A stretch of DNA of 64,000 nt, from assembly GCF_000382185.1 (NCBI RefSeq), contig NZ_KB907784.1, positions 1,947,633-2,011,632 of the forward strand, given 5' to 3'. How positions within the stretch are numbered: position 1 is the first letter of the stretch; every line of letters begins with the position of its first letter. This document shows, piece after piece, positions 43,799-53,605 of this stretch. The translations under genes were made by a program, and so were the position numbers. The notes beneath the pieces were generated by a model, which was not told the DNA's origin, did no database searches, and saw only the letters and a list, made by a program, of their open reading frames with translations. This DNA comes from Bordetella sp. FB-8 (lineage in GTDB: Bacteria; Pseudomonadota; Gammaproteobacteria; Burkholderiales; Burkholderiaceae_B).

Positions 43799-45115
43799 TT
43801 AATGCAGCTTGACGCGGGGCTGCGTGCGCCGCATCAGCAAGCGCGCCAGTGCCAGCGCGGCCGTGCGCCAGAATCCGAGCACCGCGCGGTGGTGCATCAG
43901 GTGCAGGCTCATGTACATCCAGCGCGCCAGTGTACCGCTTACGAAAAGCCCTCGCCCGCTGAGCTTGCCCATCAGGCTGCCCACGCCGGCTTCGCGGCCC
44001 AGCGACACCAGGGAGCCGTTGTCGCGGTAGGCATAGGGCTGGTCCTTCTCATCCAGGCCCTGCACGCGGGCCAGGATCCTGCCGGCCAGGTAGTCGGCCT
44101 GCTGGTGCGCGGCCTGCGCCCGGGCCGGCACGTTCCTGCCTTGCGTCCAGGGCGCCGCGCAGCAGTCGCCCAGCGCCAGGATATGCGGATCGGGGCTTTC
44201 CAGCCGGTCGTTGACCTCGATCTGGCCAAGGCGGTTCAGTGGCAGGCCCAGGCTGGCCAGCACCGGCGGCCCCTGGATGCCCGCGGCCCACACGCACAGA
44301 TCGGCGGGAAAGCTCCGGCCGTCGGCGGTGCGCACTTGGTCGGGTGTTATTTGCGCGACCCGGCACTGAGTCTCGACCTGGATGCCCAGCGAGGCCAGCC
44401 GGGCGTGGGCTGCACGCGAAATCTTTTCCGACAAAGGCGACAGGATGCGTGGGGCGCCTTCGACCAGGGTGATCGCCAGGTCCCTCTCGGGCTCGAAGTT
44501 TCTCAGCCCATAGGCGCTGATTACATGGCTGGCCTCGCGCAGTTCCACGGCCAGCTCCACCCCCGTGGCGCCTCCGCCCACGATGACCAGACGCAGGCGG
44601 GCCTGCGGATCGTGTTCCCTGGCTTGGTTGACCAGCGCCATGTTCTTGAGCATGTTCAGGCGGAAGGCCTCGGCCGCGTCGGTGGAATCGAGTGTGACGG
44701 CGTATTGCTCGGCGCCTGGGGTATTGAAGAAATTGGAGATGCTGCCCAGGGCCAGCACCAGGGTGTCATAGTGCAGTTCGCGTTCGGGCAGCACGGTCTG
44801 GCCGGCGGCATCCAAGACCTTGCCCACGCGGATCGCGCGCCGTTCGCGGTCCACGGCCAGCAGTTCGCCCCGGGCGAAGGTAAATCCGCGCATGTGCGCC
44901 AGCATCAGGTACGAGAGGCCTTCCTGGTGTATGTCCAGGGTGCCGGCGGCCACCTCGTGCAGCGACGGCTTCCAGATGTGGAAAGGGCGGCTGTCGACCA
45001 GCGTGACCTTGTCCTGGCCCAGCACATGGCCGAGCTGCGCGGCCAGCTCCAGTCCGCCCGCGCCGCCGCCCACGATCACGATGCGGGGCGTGGCCGATGA
45101 GATGGGGGAATCCAT
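43799..45115 (-). CDS. ndh: Type II NADH:quinone dehydrogenase
   Basis: A 438-residue FAD protein with two dinucleotide-binding motifs: IVIVGGGAGGLELAAQLGHV at ~12-31 for FAD and LVIVGGGATGVELAVELREA near 180 for NADH. The segment DLCVWAAGIQGPPVLASLGL and a C-terminal basic amphipathic tail that can anchor to the membrane fit NDH-2 enzymes, which pass electrons to quinone without pumping protons. Confidence 0.9.
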   Translation of the reverse strand: MDSPISSATPRIVIVGGGAGGLELAAQLGHVLGQDKVTLVDSRPFHIWKPSLHEVAAGTLDIHQEGLSYLMLAHMRGFTFARGELLAVDRERRAIRVGKVLDAAGQTVLPERELHYDTLVLALGSISNFFNTPGAEQYAVTLDSTDAAEAFRLNMLKNMALVNQAREHDPQARLRLVIVGGGATGVELAVELREASHVISAYGLRNFEPERDLAITLVEGAPRILSPLSEKISRAAHARLASLGIQVETQCRVAQITPDQVRTADGRSFPADLCVWAAGIQGPPVLASLGLPLNRLGQIEVNDRLESPDPHILALGDCCAAPWTQGRNVPARAQAAHQQADYLAGRILARVQGLDEKDQPYAYRDNGSLVSLGREAGVGSLMGKLSGRGLFVSGTLARWMYMSLHLMHHRAVLGFWRTAALALARLLMRRTQPRVKLH

Positions 45116-45170
45116 GTTCTCTCCTCAATGCATTCGGCGCGCGGCGCATGCACGCGCGGGGACGGAAGGG

Positions 45171-46085
45171 TCAGGGCTGCATGGTTGCCTGCGGGCCGTA
45201 TTGCTCGCGGAAGGGCCGGCTGAAGCGCAAGGCGAATTGGCGCGTGAACACCGCACCGAAGAAGAAGATCTGCGCCGAGTAGTAGATCCACAGCATCAGC
45301 GCGATCAGCGAGCCCGCCGCGCCGTAGGCCGACACGGTGCCGCCCTGGCTCAGGTAGAAGCCGATGCCCCACTTGCCCACCAGAAAGAGCGCGGCCGTGA
45401 CGATGGCGCCGGGAATCACGTCCACCCAGGCAATCTGCAGGCTGGGCAGCAACTTGAACACCACGGCAAAGAGGGCCGTGACCAGGCCGAACGAGAAAAT
45501 GTTCGACACCCATCTGGCCATCATCACCAGGGTTTCCTGACTCCACATATTGCCGTAATAGCGCTGCGCCGCGCCCAGCGCCCCGTTCAGCGCCAGCGAC
45601 AGCAGCAGAAATATCGCCAGCACCAGCACCAGGCCGAACGAGGCCATCCGGCTTTGCACCATGCCGCGCAGCGCGTTCTTGGCCTTGTACTTCACTTCCC
45701 ACAGCTCATCCAGGCTGGCCTTGAGTTCCGTGAAGGCGGTTGTGGCGGAAAACAGCAGCACGCAGATCGACAGCAGGGCGGCGATCCAGCCGTTGTTGGA
45801 TTCGTGTGCGCTGGCCAGCACGGTCTGGATGATGTCCGCGCCGCGCTGGCCCATGAGGCCGCGCACCTGCTCGAACAGCTCGGAGCGCACCGCCGCTTCG
45901 CCGAAAAAAAAGCCGGCCACGGCGATGACCAGAATCAGCATGGGGGCCAGCGAGAAGACCATGTACAGCGCCAGCGCAGCGCCCTTGCTGGCGGCGCGGT
46001 GGCGTACCCATTCGCGCGCGCAGTCGGCCATCATTGCCCCGAGCTCGGAGAGACGGGGTAGGCGAAAGTGCGACATGGCGGACAT
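45171..46085 (-). CDS. YihY/virulence-factor BrkB family inner-membrane protein
   Basis: A 304-residue protein with about six membrane helices and the family segments ASKGAALALYMVFSLAPML, FTELKASLDELWEVK and VDVIPGAIVTAALFLVGKWG with YGAAGSLIALMLWIYYSAQI. Homologues were once mislabelled RNase BN; in Bordetella the BrkB relative has been linked to serum resistance. The start at 46085 (MSAMSHFRL) is preferred over a TTG further upstream. The function is unproven. Confidence 0.88.
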   Translation of the reverse strand: MSAMSHFRLPRLSELGAMMADCAREWVRHRAASKGAALALYMVFSLAPMLILVIAVAGFFFGEAAVRSELFEQVRGLMGQRGADIIQTVLASAHESNNGWIAALLSICVLLFSATTAFTELKASLDELWEVKYKAKNALRGMVQSRMASFGLVLVLAIFLLLSLALNGALGAAQRYYGNMWSQETLVMMARWVSNIFSFGLVTALFAVVFKLLPSLQIAWVDVIPGAIVTAALFLVGKWGIGFYLSQGGTVSAYGAAGSLIALMLWIYYSAQIFFFGAVFTRQFALRFSRPFREQYGPQATMQP

Positions 46086-46110
46086 GGGTCGGTCTCTCGT
46101 TGGAATCAAG

Positions 46111-47085
46111 CTAAGTCTGTGTGGTATCGCGGTGCCTGGTCAGCGCCTCGGACAGGCCGAGTGAGGGATAGACTTGATTGACCGCAGCCAGGTCTGCATG
46201 TATCTCGGCGATCAGCCAGTCGCGCAGGTCCGCGACTATCGGGCGCAGCGGCCGATCGTGCCCCCACGAAAGGCAGCATACCCGGTTCGTTACGGTCAGC
46301 TCGTCTTCGACAGGAACCAGCGTCTTCTGCGTGAGCGAAGGCGCCACAATATTGAGCCAGCCAAGCGCGATTCCCTGGCCGAGCAGCGCGGCCTGAACGA
46401 CGATCGCATAGTCGTTGAACCCCAAAACGCCGGCCACATGACGTTTACCGTTCGAGAACGAAGAATAACGCGTGTGCCAGCCGCGTTCTTCGTTGTCCAT
46501 CACGATCACCGTGTCACCGTGCGCCCGCCACTCGTCCGTAAGTGCGAGTTCCCGATAGCGCGGATTGCAGACGGGAAGCATGATCTCGGGCATGACGGGT
46601 ACGCAGTCGTCGTGCGCCTCGCCATTGCGCAGAAAACGCATTCCGAGATCGACGTTGTCCAGAGGGCCGCCGATTCGGCCGGAGATCAACTGAAAGCGCA
46701 AGTCGACCGAGGGGAACGCCTTATGCAATCTATGCATCCGCGGCATCAGCCAATGCGTAGTGAAAGCAGTCGACACGGACAACGTGATGGGTTCGACTCC
46801 CGTTTTGCGGGCCTCGATCTCATGGATCGCATCCTGGATTCCGTTGAGCCCCTCTGAAATCTTCCGGTACAGGATCCGGCCCTCGTCAGTTAGCTCGATG
46901 CCGCCGTGCACGCGTTCGAACAACTGCACGCCAATGTGATCTTCCATGCGCGCGAGCATCCTGCTCACGGCCGGCTGGCTGACATATAGCTCTTGTGCGG
47001 CGCGGGTGAAATTGCCACAGCGTGCTGCTGCCTCGAAGACAAACAGCGCATTCGCGCTCGGGAGTTTGCGGCGGAGATTGGGCAT
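46111..47085 (-). CDS. LysR-family regulator (GcvA-like), divergent from the ABC cluster
   Basis: A 324-residue regulator. The N-terminal HTH (PSANALFVFEAAARCGNFTR, then AAQELYVSQPAVSRMLARME) and the effector domain with TLSVSTAFTTHWLMPRM place it in the GcvA-like group. It diverges from the ABC-transporter operon at 47191 across a 105-bp gap, so it is the likely regulator of the cluster. GC content from here to ~56350 is somewhat lower than in the flanking core genes. Confidence 0.93.
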   Translation of the reverse strand: MPNLRRKLPSANALFVFEAAARCGNFTRAAQELYVSQPAVSRMLARMEDHIGVQLFERVHGGIELTDEGRILYRKISEGLNGIQDAIHEIEARKTGVEPITLSVSTAFTTHWLMPRMHRLHKAFPSVDLRFQLISGRIGGPLDNVDLGMRFLRNGEAHDDCVPVMPEIMLPVCNPRYRELALTDEWRAHGDTVIVMDNEERGWHTRYSSFSNGKRHVAGVLGFNDYAIVVQAALLGQGIALGWLNIVAPSLTQKTLVPVEDELTVTNRVCCLSWGHDRPLRPIVADLRDWLIAEIHADLAAVNQVYPSLGLSEALTRHRDTTQT

Positions 47086-47105
47086 GACTTTATGTTATGC
47101 CCAAT

Positions 47106-47117
47106 CCAATAATTTGG
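47106..47117. promoter_or_regulatory. Candidate LysR-type operator
   Basis: CCAA-TAAT-TTGG is a small perfect palindrome in the divergent gap between the LysR gene and the ABC ATPase gene, a position and symmetry suited to LysR binding. Short enough to occur by chance. Confidence 0.3.
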
Positions 47118-47190
47118 GAATTGCTGCCCAGCTATCCGAGGCTTATATTTTTTCCGATGAAAGTCAGGCCTGCAGGAGAGAGCGGCAGCG

Positions 47191-48267
47191 ATGAGCGAAA
47201 AAACGAAAGCGGGTATCTCGATTCGATCGGTGGCCAAACGCTATGGCAGTATCACCGCGCTCGACGATGTTTCGCTCGACGTCGCGCAGGGCGAGTTCGT
47301 ATCGCTGCTCGGTCCGTCCGGCTCAGGCAAGACGACTTTGCTCGGGATACTTGGCGGCTTTGTGCAGCCTTCCAGCGGCAGCGTCTGGATAGGCAATCGA
47401 GATATTACATTTGCACCGCCGCATAAACGCGACATCGGCATCGTATTTCAGAACTACGCCTTGTTTCCGCACATGACGGTTGGCGAGAACGTGGCCTTTC
47501 CCCTGCGCGCCAGGCGCATGCCCAAGGCAAGCTGGTCGGCCAGGGTGGCCCAGGCGCTAGCCATGGTCGAGCTGCGCGGTTACGAGGACCGCCGTATCGA
47601 CGAGCTCTCCGGTGGCCAGCGCCAGCGGGTGGCGCTGGCGCGCGCCATGGTGTTCGAGCCGCAATTGATTCTGATGGACGAGCCACTGTCGGCCCTGGAC
47701 AAGCAGTTGCGCGAGACGATGCAGATAGAGCTGCGACGGCTGCATCGGCGGCTCGGCGCCACCATCATCTATGTGACTCACGATCAGCGCGAAGCGCTGA
47801 CCATGAGCGACCGCGTTGCCGTATTGCGAGACGGCAAGCTGATTCAGATCGATACGCCGGAGCGACTGTATGGCCGGCCGTGCAATGCCTTTGTCGCGAA
47901 TTTTATAGGTGAGGCCACGCTGCTTCCGGTTACGCGCGCCGATGACAACGCGGTACGCCTGGGCGAGGCGGTGCTGCGCACCAGCGAGCCGGTGCCGCGA
48001 GCGGACAAGTTGCTGCTGGCAGTGCAGACCGAGAAGCTCGTGATCGAAACCCCTGACACGCCGCCGGATGCGAATCGCCTATCGATGCGCGTCACGGAAG
48101 TGCTGTATCAGGGCGAGAGCCTGCGCGTATTCGCAACACTGGAGGACGGCACCCCTCTTAGTCTGCGTCAACCCGGAAATTACGCGGCGCGTCAGCGAAT
48201 TCCGCAGCCTGGCGCCTTGATCGACGTGGCCCTGAGTCCGCGCGACACCATTATTGTGCCGGCCTGA
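47191..48267 (+). CDS. ABC transporter ATP-binding protein, polyamine/2-aminoethylphosphonate type (PotA-like)
   Basis: A 358-residue ATPase: Walker A GPSGSGKT at 41-48, the Q-loop in VFQNYALFPHMTVGENVAFP, signature LSGGQRQRVALARAM, Walker B LILMDEPLSALD, then a C-terminal TOBE domain (FIGEATLLPVTR, VLYQGESLRVFATLEDG). Full length for PotA-like proteins. GGAGAGAGCGGCAGCG precedes the ATG. It energises the two permeases at 50411-52080. Confidence 0.94.
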   Translation: MSEKTKAGISIRSVAKRYGSITALDDVSLDVAQGEFVSLLGPSGSGKTTLLGILGGFVQPSSGSVWIGNRDITFAPPHKRDIGIVFQNYALFPHMTVGENVAFPLRARRMPKASWSARVAQALAMVELRGYEDRRIDELSGGQRQRVALARAMVFEPQLILMDEPLSALDKQLRETMQIELRRLHRRLGATIIYVTHDQREALTMSDRVAVLRDGKLIQIDTPERLYGRPCNAFVANFIGEATLLPVTRADDNAVRLGEAVLRTSEPVPRADKLLLAVQTEKLVIETPDTPPDANRLSMRVTEVLYQGESLRVFATLEDGTPLSLRQPGNYAARQRIPQPGALIDVALSPRDTIIVPA

Positions 48268-48342
48268 GCGTCATTCCGATGCCGAATGATTCCGAATCTT
48301 CAACCGATTTCTCCTGCAACTCAATCAAGGATGAGTAAAGCC

Positions 48343-49053
48343 ATGAAGCTGACTGATTTCAAAGTGCTGACCTTCGATGTCGTCGGCACGTTGATCGACT
48401 TTGAACGTGGCGTGCTCGCATCGGTGCGCCGCCTTGGCGGGCCAGCGGCCAAAGACCTGACCGATGATCAGATCTTTCAGCCATATATGCGCGGCCGAGA
48501 AAAATTCTATGGGCGCTCGAGCCATGCGATGGCCCACGTTTACCAGTTTCTTGCCAAGGAACTGGGCCTGCCGGACGATGACCGGTCGGCCACGCTATTC
48601 CAGCGCGACGTGCTCGATTGGCCGGCGTTCGAGGATTCCGCCGCAGCCTTGAAGCGTCTGCGCAAGCATTTCCGTCTGGTCGCGATGACGAATGCGGACC
48701 GCGTCGCCTTGTCCGCTTATGCACACACGCTAGGCGACCCGTTTGACGATACCGTCTGCTGCGACGATACGGGCGTGGCCAAACCGGACCCGCAGTTCTT
48801 TGCCTACAACCGAGGCCGCCAGGCCGCCCACGGCTACAAGTTCGGCGACATCCTGCACACTGCACAGAGCCAATATCACGACATCGGAGTCGCGACCATG
48901 CTGGGCTATGCAACCAGCTGGATCGAGCGCCGCCGAGGCAAGAATGGCTTTGGGGCGACGCCGGAGCCGCAGGCCGTCACTGAGCCGACTTTCTGTTTTC
49001 CGACTCTCGGTGCCATGGCCGATGCGGTGGATATTGAGCTGGCGGCGAGCTAA
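48343..49053 (+). CDS. HAD-superfamily hydrolase (haloacid dehalogenase type II family)
   Basis: A 236-residue HAD protein. The nucleophile motif FDVVGTLIDFERGV replaces the usual FDAYGTLFD, with the Asp kept; the motif II Thr/Ser lies in LVAMTNADR and the motif III Lys and motif IV acids in CCDDTGVAKPDPQFF. Annotation as a haloacid dehalogenase follows family naming only; in this operon it may be a phosphatase or dehalogenase acting on a side product. The ATG at 48343 is preferred since AAGGA lies about 11 bp upstream; 48331 is also possible. Confidence 0.83.
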   Translation: MKLTDFKVLTFDVVGTLIDFERGVLASVRRLGGPAAKDLTDDQIFQPYMRGREKFYGRSSHAMAHVYQFLAKELGLPDDDRSATLFQRDVLDWPAFEDSAAALKRLRKHFRLVAMTNADRVALSAYAHTLGDPFDDTVCCDDTGVAKPDPQFFAYNRGRQAAHGYKFGDILHTAQSQYHDIGVATMLGYATSWIERRRGKNGFGATPEPQAVTEPTFCFPTLGAMADAVDIELAAS

Positions 49054-49055
49054 CA

Positions 49056-50390
49056 ATGCCCTTTTCGCCCGCCATTGCGTCGCCACAGCCTGAGTCGCTG
49101 TGGCGTCATCTGGCCGCGCAGACCGGATCCCTGAGTACGTCGCCGGGGGCAGGTCAGCTCGAGTCCGACCTGCAGGTCGATGTGGCGATAGTCGGAGCGG
49201 GATACTCGGGATTGTGCGCGGCACACGCACTGCTGCGGCGCGGTGTTTCATGCGCAGTGTTTGACGCCAATTCGGTAGGATGGGGGGCGAGCGGGCGCAA
49301 TGGCGGCGTCATATCGTCGAAGTTCCGGCCATCGTTTTCGGCAATGGCGAAAGCACACGGACTTGACATCGCAAAGCGCATGCATCGCCTTGCGCACGAT
49401 AGCGTACGAACAGTAGAGGAACTGATCGACGAATACGCGATTGAAAGCGCTCAGTTCGAGCGGACAGGAAATCTGCGTTGCGCGCATACCGAGCGTGCGC
49501 TCGCAGCGATCATCGCCGAGGCGCAATGGGCGAAGTCGGCGTTGGGCGATCGGTCGATGACCGTACTGTCGCGGTCCGAGGTGGCGGCGGAGACGGGATC
49601 GGCTGGTTTCGTCGGCGGTGTTCTCAACTCCGATGCGGGAACCGTTTTCCCGCTCGAATATGTGCTTGGGATCGCCCGCGGCATCGCCGCGAAAGGCGTT
49701 CCCATCTATACGCTGACCCCTGTGACCGCGATTGAGCGCCTGCCCGGCGCGGCGGGCGTCACGCTACGAACACCGGCTGCCAAGGTGAGGGCCAGGCAGG
49801 TTATCGTCGCGACAAATGCATATTCGAGTCTTACGCCTGCAACACGGGAGATCCAGCGCGAACTGGTGCCGTTTCGCAGCGCGATGATCGCAACCGAGCG
49901 GCTTCCGATTGATCTGGACAGCAGATTGATGGCAAAGCGGCGCAGCTATACCGAGACGCGCCGGATGATGAAGTGGTTTCGGCGCGCTGATGGTCGCATG
50001 TTGTTTGGCGGCCGCGATGCGTTCGGCAAGGAAGGGCAAAGCAGCGGCTTCGACGCACTGCAACGCGCGATGGTCGAATTGTTCCCTGAACTTGCCGATG
50101 TAGGAATCGAATACCGCTGGTCGGGCTATGTCGGTATGACATTCAACGCCTTGCCGCACGTCGGACGAGCGGACGACGCGACCGTATTTTGTCTGGGCTA
50201 CAACGGCGCCGGGGTGGCTATGGCTAGTCTCATCGGCCAGCATGCAGCGGCAATCGCGTTGGGCGACGCACCCGATCTCGCGTTGCTTGCACAGGATGGG
50301 TACCGGCCTGTTCCCTGCCATGTTCTGCGTGCGCCGGGCGCCAGACTTGTCGCTGCGTGGTACCAATTTCTCGATGCCATGGGGAAATGA
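49056..50390 (+). CDS. FAD-dependent amine/amino-acid oxidoreductase (DAO family, PuuB-like)
   Basis: A 444-residue flavoenzyme with FAD-binding VDVAIVGAGYSGLCAAHALL at ~41-60, GWGASGRNGGVISSKFRP as a covalent-FAD-type loop seen in glycine oxidase-like proteins, and C-terminal YRWSGYVGMTFNALPHVGR and FCLGYNGAGVAMAS. It resembles gamma-glutamylputrescine oxidase and related amine oxidases. It would oxidise the imported amine to an aldehyde or imine. It starts 2 bp after the HAD gene stop, so the genes form one operon. Confidence 0.9.
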   Translation: MPFSPAIASPQPESLWRHLAAQTGSLSTSPGAGQLESDLQVDVAIVGAGYSGLCAAHALLRRGVSCAVFDANSVGWGASGRNGGVISSKFRPSFSAMAKAHGLDIAKRMHRLAHDSVRTVEELIDEYAIESAQFERTGNLRCAHTERALAAIIAEAQWAKSALGDRSMTVLSRSEVAAETGSAGFVGGVLNSDAGTVFPLEYVLGIARGIAAKGVPIYTLTPVTAIERLPGAAGVTLRTPAAKVRARQVIVATNAYSSLTPATREIQRELVPFRSAMIATERLPIDLDSRLMAKRRSYTETRRMMKWFRRADGRMLFGGRDAFGKEGQSSGFDALQRAMVELFPELADVGIEYRWSGYVGMTFNALPHVGRADDATVFCLGYNGAGVAMASLIGQHAAAIALGDAPDLALLAQDGYRPVPCHVLRAPGARLVAAWYQFLDAMGK

Positions 50391-50410
50391 CGGGTTTCCA
50401 GGAGAACATC

Positions 50411-51280
50411 ATGCAAGATATGTTGATCAACGCGGAAAATAGCCATCGGCGGCGCGAGGATCGCACGATGCTGCTATTGATGATGCCCGCGCTTGCGCTG
50501 GTCGTGATCTTGCTTGTCGCGCCTCTGGCCTGGCTTTCCTGGGAGTCTATCCGCGAAAGCAGCGGCTTCACGCTGCAAAATTACCGACGTATCTTCAGTG
50601 GCGCGTACCTCGATACGTTCTTGTCGACGTTCCGGATCAGCTTCATTGTCACGGGCATCACGCTGCTGCTTGGCTACCCTGTAGCCTACCTGGCCGCCTC
50701 GATACGTCCGCGGCTTGCAACGCTGGTTCTGGGCCTGGTGATGCTGCCGTTCTGGACCAGTGTCCTGGTTCGCACCTATGCCTGGCTCGTGCTTTTGCAG
50801 CGTACTGGTGTCGTGAACAAGACCTTGCTCTCGCTTGGGTGGATAGACAGGCCCTTGGCGTTGGCGAACAATCAGCTCGGCACCATCATCGCAATGATCC
50901 ATATATTGCTGCCCTTCATGGTGCTGCCTCTGTACTCGGCCATGCAGAAAATTCCCGTGAATTTATCGCAGGCTGCGGCCAGTCTCGGCGCTTCGCCGCT
51001 CCATGCTTTCCGGCGCGTATTTGTGCCGTTGTCGATGGGGGGCATAGTGGCCGGAAGCACGCTCGTATTCGTGCTTTGCCTGGGTTTCTACATCACACCG
51101 GAACTCATGGGGGGGGGCAGGTCGATCATGGTGTCCATGGTCGTCAGCCAGAACGTCGAAATTTACAACAGCTGGGGCGCAGCCAGTTCGGTCAGCGTCG
51201 TGCTGCTGGTTTGCGTCTTCGCAATATTTTATGCGGCCAGCCGCGTGATTCCGCTGGACAAGACACTGGGGGCGAAATGA
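50411..51280 (+). CDS. ABC transporter permease, PotB-like
   Basis: A 289-residue inner-membrane protein with six hydrophobic segments and the permease EAA-type loop QAAASLGASPLHAFRRVFVP. AGGAGAACATC precedes the ATG at 50411. It pairs with the next gene, whose start overlaps this stop. Confidence 0.92.
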   Translation: MQDMLINAENSHRRREDRTMLLLMMPALALVVILLVAPLAWLSWESIRESSGFTLQNYRRIFSGAYLDTFLSTFRISFIVTGITLLLGYPVAYLAASIRPRLATLVLGLVMLPFWTSVLVRTYAWLVLLQRTGVVNKTLLSLGWIDRPLALANNQLGTIIAMIHILLPFMVLPLYSAMQKIPVNLSQAAASLGASPLHAFRRVFVPLSMGGIVAGSTLVFVLCLGFYITPELMGGGRSIMVSMVVSQNVEIYNSWGAASSVSVVLLVCVFAIFYAASRVIPLDKTLGAK

Positions 51281-52080
51281 AACCCAACCCGCTCGCGCGC
51301 GCCATCCTGATCGCAGCGGTCGTGCTGATTCTCGCATTCCTGCTGCTTCCGGTACTGATCGTCGTGCCGCTTTCATTTTCCGATACGAGGTTCATGACAT
51401 TTCCGCCGCCTGCGCTATCCCTGCGCTGGTATGAGGCGTTTTTTGGCAATCCGGAATGGCTGGCTGCTCTGCGCACCACGATGATCGCCTCTTTCAGCTC
51501 GGTCATCATCGCAACACCCTGCGGCATTGCGGCCGCATATGCCATCGAGCACGGTTCACATCCGCTGATCCGGCAGCTGAAGACGGTATTGATGCTGCCG
51601 CTGATGGTCCCCATCATCATTGTCGCCGTCGGGGTGTTCTTCGTGTATTCGCAGTTCGGCTACGTAAATACCCTCAGCGGGTTGATCGTTGCGGACGCCA
51701 TGCTCGGACTGCCGTATGTGCTGATCTCTGTGGGGGCCAGCCTGCGATCGTTCGATCACGCGCAGGAAATGGCCGCGCGAAGCTTGGGGATGAACCGGTT
51801 CCGCAGCTTCATGGCAGTCACTTTGCCGCAGATCCGGTCGAGTGTGGTGTCCGGAGCGGTATTCATATTCATCCAGTCTCTTGATGAAACCGTGGTCGCG
51901 CTTTTCGTGTCCGGCGGCGACAACCAGACTTTGACGCGCAGGATGTTCATCTCGCTGCGCGACGAGATCGACCCGACAATCGCCGCGATCAGCACGATGC
52001 TCACTACCCTGACTCTCATGTTGGTTCTGCTCGTCGTAATCAGTCGCCGGGACAATGCAGCAAAGGCTGCACGTGGCTGA
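51277..52080 (+). CDS. ABC transporter permease, PotC-like
   Basis: A 267-residue six-helix permease. Its EAA loop is EMAARSLGMNRFRSFMAVTL, and it keeps the PotC features RWYEAFFGNPEWLAALRTTM and QSLDETVVALFVSGG. The start codon overlaps the preceding stop (ATGA). With the ATPase and the binding protein at 55293-56351 it makes a complete importer of the spermidine/putrescine class. Confidence 0.93.
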   Translation: MKPNPLARAILIAAVVLILAFLLLPVLIVVPLSFSDTRFMTFPPPALSLRWYEAFFGNPEWLAALRTTMIASFSSVIIATPCGIAAAYAIEHGSHPLIRQLKTVLMLPLMVPIIIVAVGVFFVYSQFGYVNTLSGLIVADAMLGLPYVLISVGASLRSFDHAQEMAARSLGMNRFRSFMAVTLPQIRSSVVSGAVFIFIQSLDETVVALFVSGGDNQTLTRRMFISLRDEIDPTIAAISTMLTTLTLMLVLLVVISRRDNAAKAARG

Positions 52081-52120
52081 GACCCATACCAAGAAAACTA
52101 TCTTGCAAGTATGCCCAACC

Positions 52121-53548
52121 ATGAATAACGCACTGAAGTTCTATATCGATGGCGCTTGGGTGGAACCGCTGGGTGACAAGCGAATTCCGGTAATTGATCC
52201 TTGCAATGAACAGCCTTTTAGCGAGATAGCGGCTGGTGATGTACACGACGTAGACCGCGCAGTCGCGGCGGCCAGGCGCGCCTTTGCCTCGTTCTCGCAG
52301 ACGACGCCTGCGGAGCGTATCGGGCTTTTACGCCGAATACTCGAAATCTATATAGAACGCTACGACGAGATAGCCGAGACGATCTCGCGGGAGATCGGCG
52401 CGCCGAGGTCGCTGGCCTACGACTGGCAGGCTGCGTTGGGCCGCCGCCATCTCGAGGAGCTATTGATAACCTGCGATTCCTTCGCATGGCAGCGCAACAA
52501 GGGGACTACACTCATCCGGCATGAGCCGATCGGCGTCGTGGCGTTGATCACGCCCTGGAACTGGCCCATGAACCAGATCGTATGCAAGGTTGCCCCTGCT
52601 CTGGTCGCCGGTTGTTCGATGGTGTTGAAACCGAGTGAAGTTTCACCGTTGAATGCAGTGCTGTTTACCGAAGTGCTCGACGCGGCGGGAGTGCCGAATG
52701 GCGTATTCAATCTCGTCCAGGGCGACGGCGCGACAGTCGGCGCTGCGCTGTGCGCGCATCCCGATGTCGATATGGTGTCGTTTACGGGATCGACTCGCGC
52801 AGGAGTGCAGATAGCCAAGCTCGCCGCACCGACCGTCAAGCGCGTGCATCAGGAGTTGGGCGGGAAATCTGCCAATCTGCTTCTGGATGATGCCGATTTC
52901 GAACTGGCAGTAACTCGAGGCGTAAACAGCTGTTTCAGCAACAGCGGCCAGTCGTGCAATGCGCCTACGCGCATGCTTGTAGCTGCCTTTCGCCACGCCG
53001 AAGCCGTCGACATTGCAAGGCGCGCAGCGCTCGCGCACAAGGTCGGTCCGGCCAACGCGCCGGACACGACATTGGGGCCGGTCGTCAGCGCCGTCCAGTT
53101 CGATCGAATACAGAAACTGATCGCTCGTGGAATCGAGGAAGGCGCAACACTCGTCATCGGTGGCCTCGGCCGGCCCCAAGGTTTCGAGTCGGGTTATTTC
53201 GTCAAGCCGACGGTATTCGCAGACGTGCGCCCCGAAATGACAATTGCCCGCGAGGAGATATTTGGCCCTGTGCTGGCGATCATTCCATATCGAGACGAGA
53301 AAGACGCCATCAGCATCGCCAACGACAGCCCCTATGGACTGGCAGCGTATGTGCAATCGGCTGATCTCGAACGCGCGCGCCGTGTCGGGTTCCAGCTGCG
53401 TGCCGGCAGCGTCCATCTGAACTACCCGGCCTGGGATCCGGGCGCGCCATTTGGCGGATACAAGCAATCAGGCAATGGGCGCGAATACGCCGAATGGGGT
53501 CTGGAGTCTTTCCTCGAGGTGAAGGGAATCGTCGGATATGGCGTGTAG
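52121..53548 (+). CDS. Aldehyde dehydrogenase
   Basis: A 475-residue NAD(P)-dependent ALDH: VALITPWNWPMNQIVCKVAP, FTGSTRAGVQIAK, the general base Glu in VHQELGGKSANLLL and the catalytic Cys in CFSNSGQSCNAPTRML, then EEIFGPVLAIIPY. Complete for the family. The start at 52121 lacks a strong Shine-Dalgarno and sits 40 bp after the permease stop. It should oxidise the aldehyde formed by the neighbouring oxidases to a carboxylic acid. Confidence 0.93.
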   Translation: MNNALKFYIDGAWVEPLGDKRIPVIDPCNEQPFSEIAAGDVHDVDRAVAAARRAFASFSQTTPAERIGLLRRILEIYIERYDEIAETISREIGAPRSLAYDWQAALGRRHLEELLITCDSFAWQRNKGTTLIRHEPIGVVALITPWNWPMNQIVCKVAPALVAGCSMVLKPSEVSPLNAVLFTEVLDAAGVPNGVFNLVQGDGATVGAALCAHPDVDMVSFTGSTRAGVQIAKLAAPTVKRVHQELGGKSANLLLDDADFELAVTRGVNSCFSNSGQSCNAPTRMLVAAFRHAEAVDIARRAALAHKVGPANAPDTTLGPVVSAVQFDRIQKLIARGIEEGATLVIGGLGRPQGFESGYFVKPTVFADVRPEMTIAREEIFGPVLAIIPYRDEKDAISIANDSPYGLAAYVQSADLERARRVGFQLRAGSVHLNYPAWDPGAPFGGYKQSGNGREYAEWGLESFLEVKGIVGYGV

Positions 53549-53605
53549 CCGTATTTTAAAAATAGATAGCGCGCGTCGTATGGCATCTGCGAGCCAGGCA
53601 GGCTG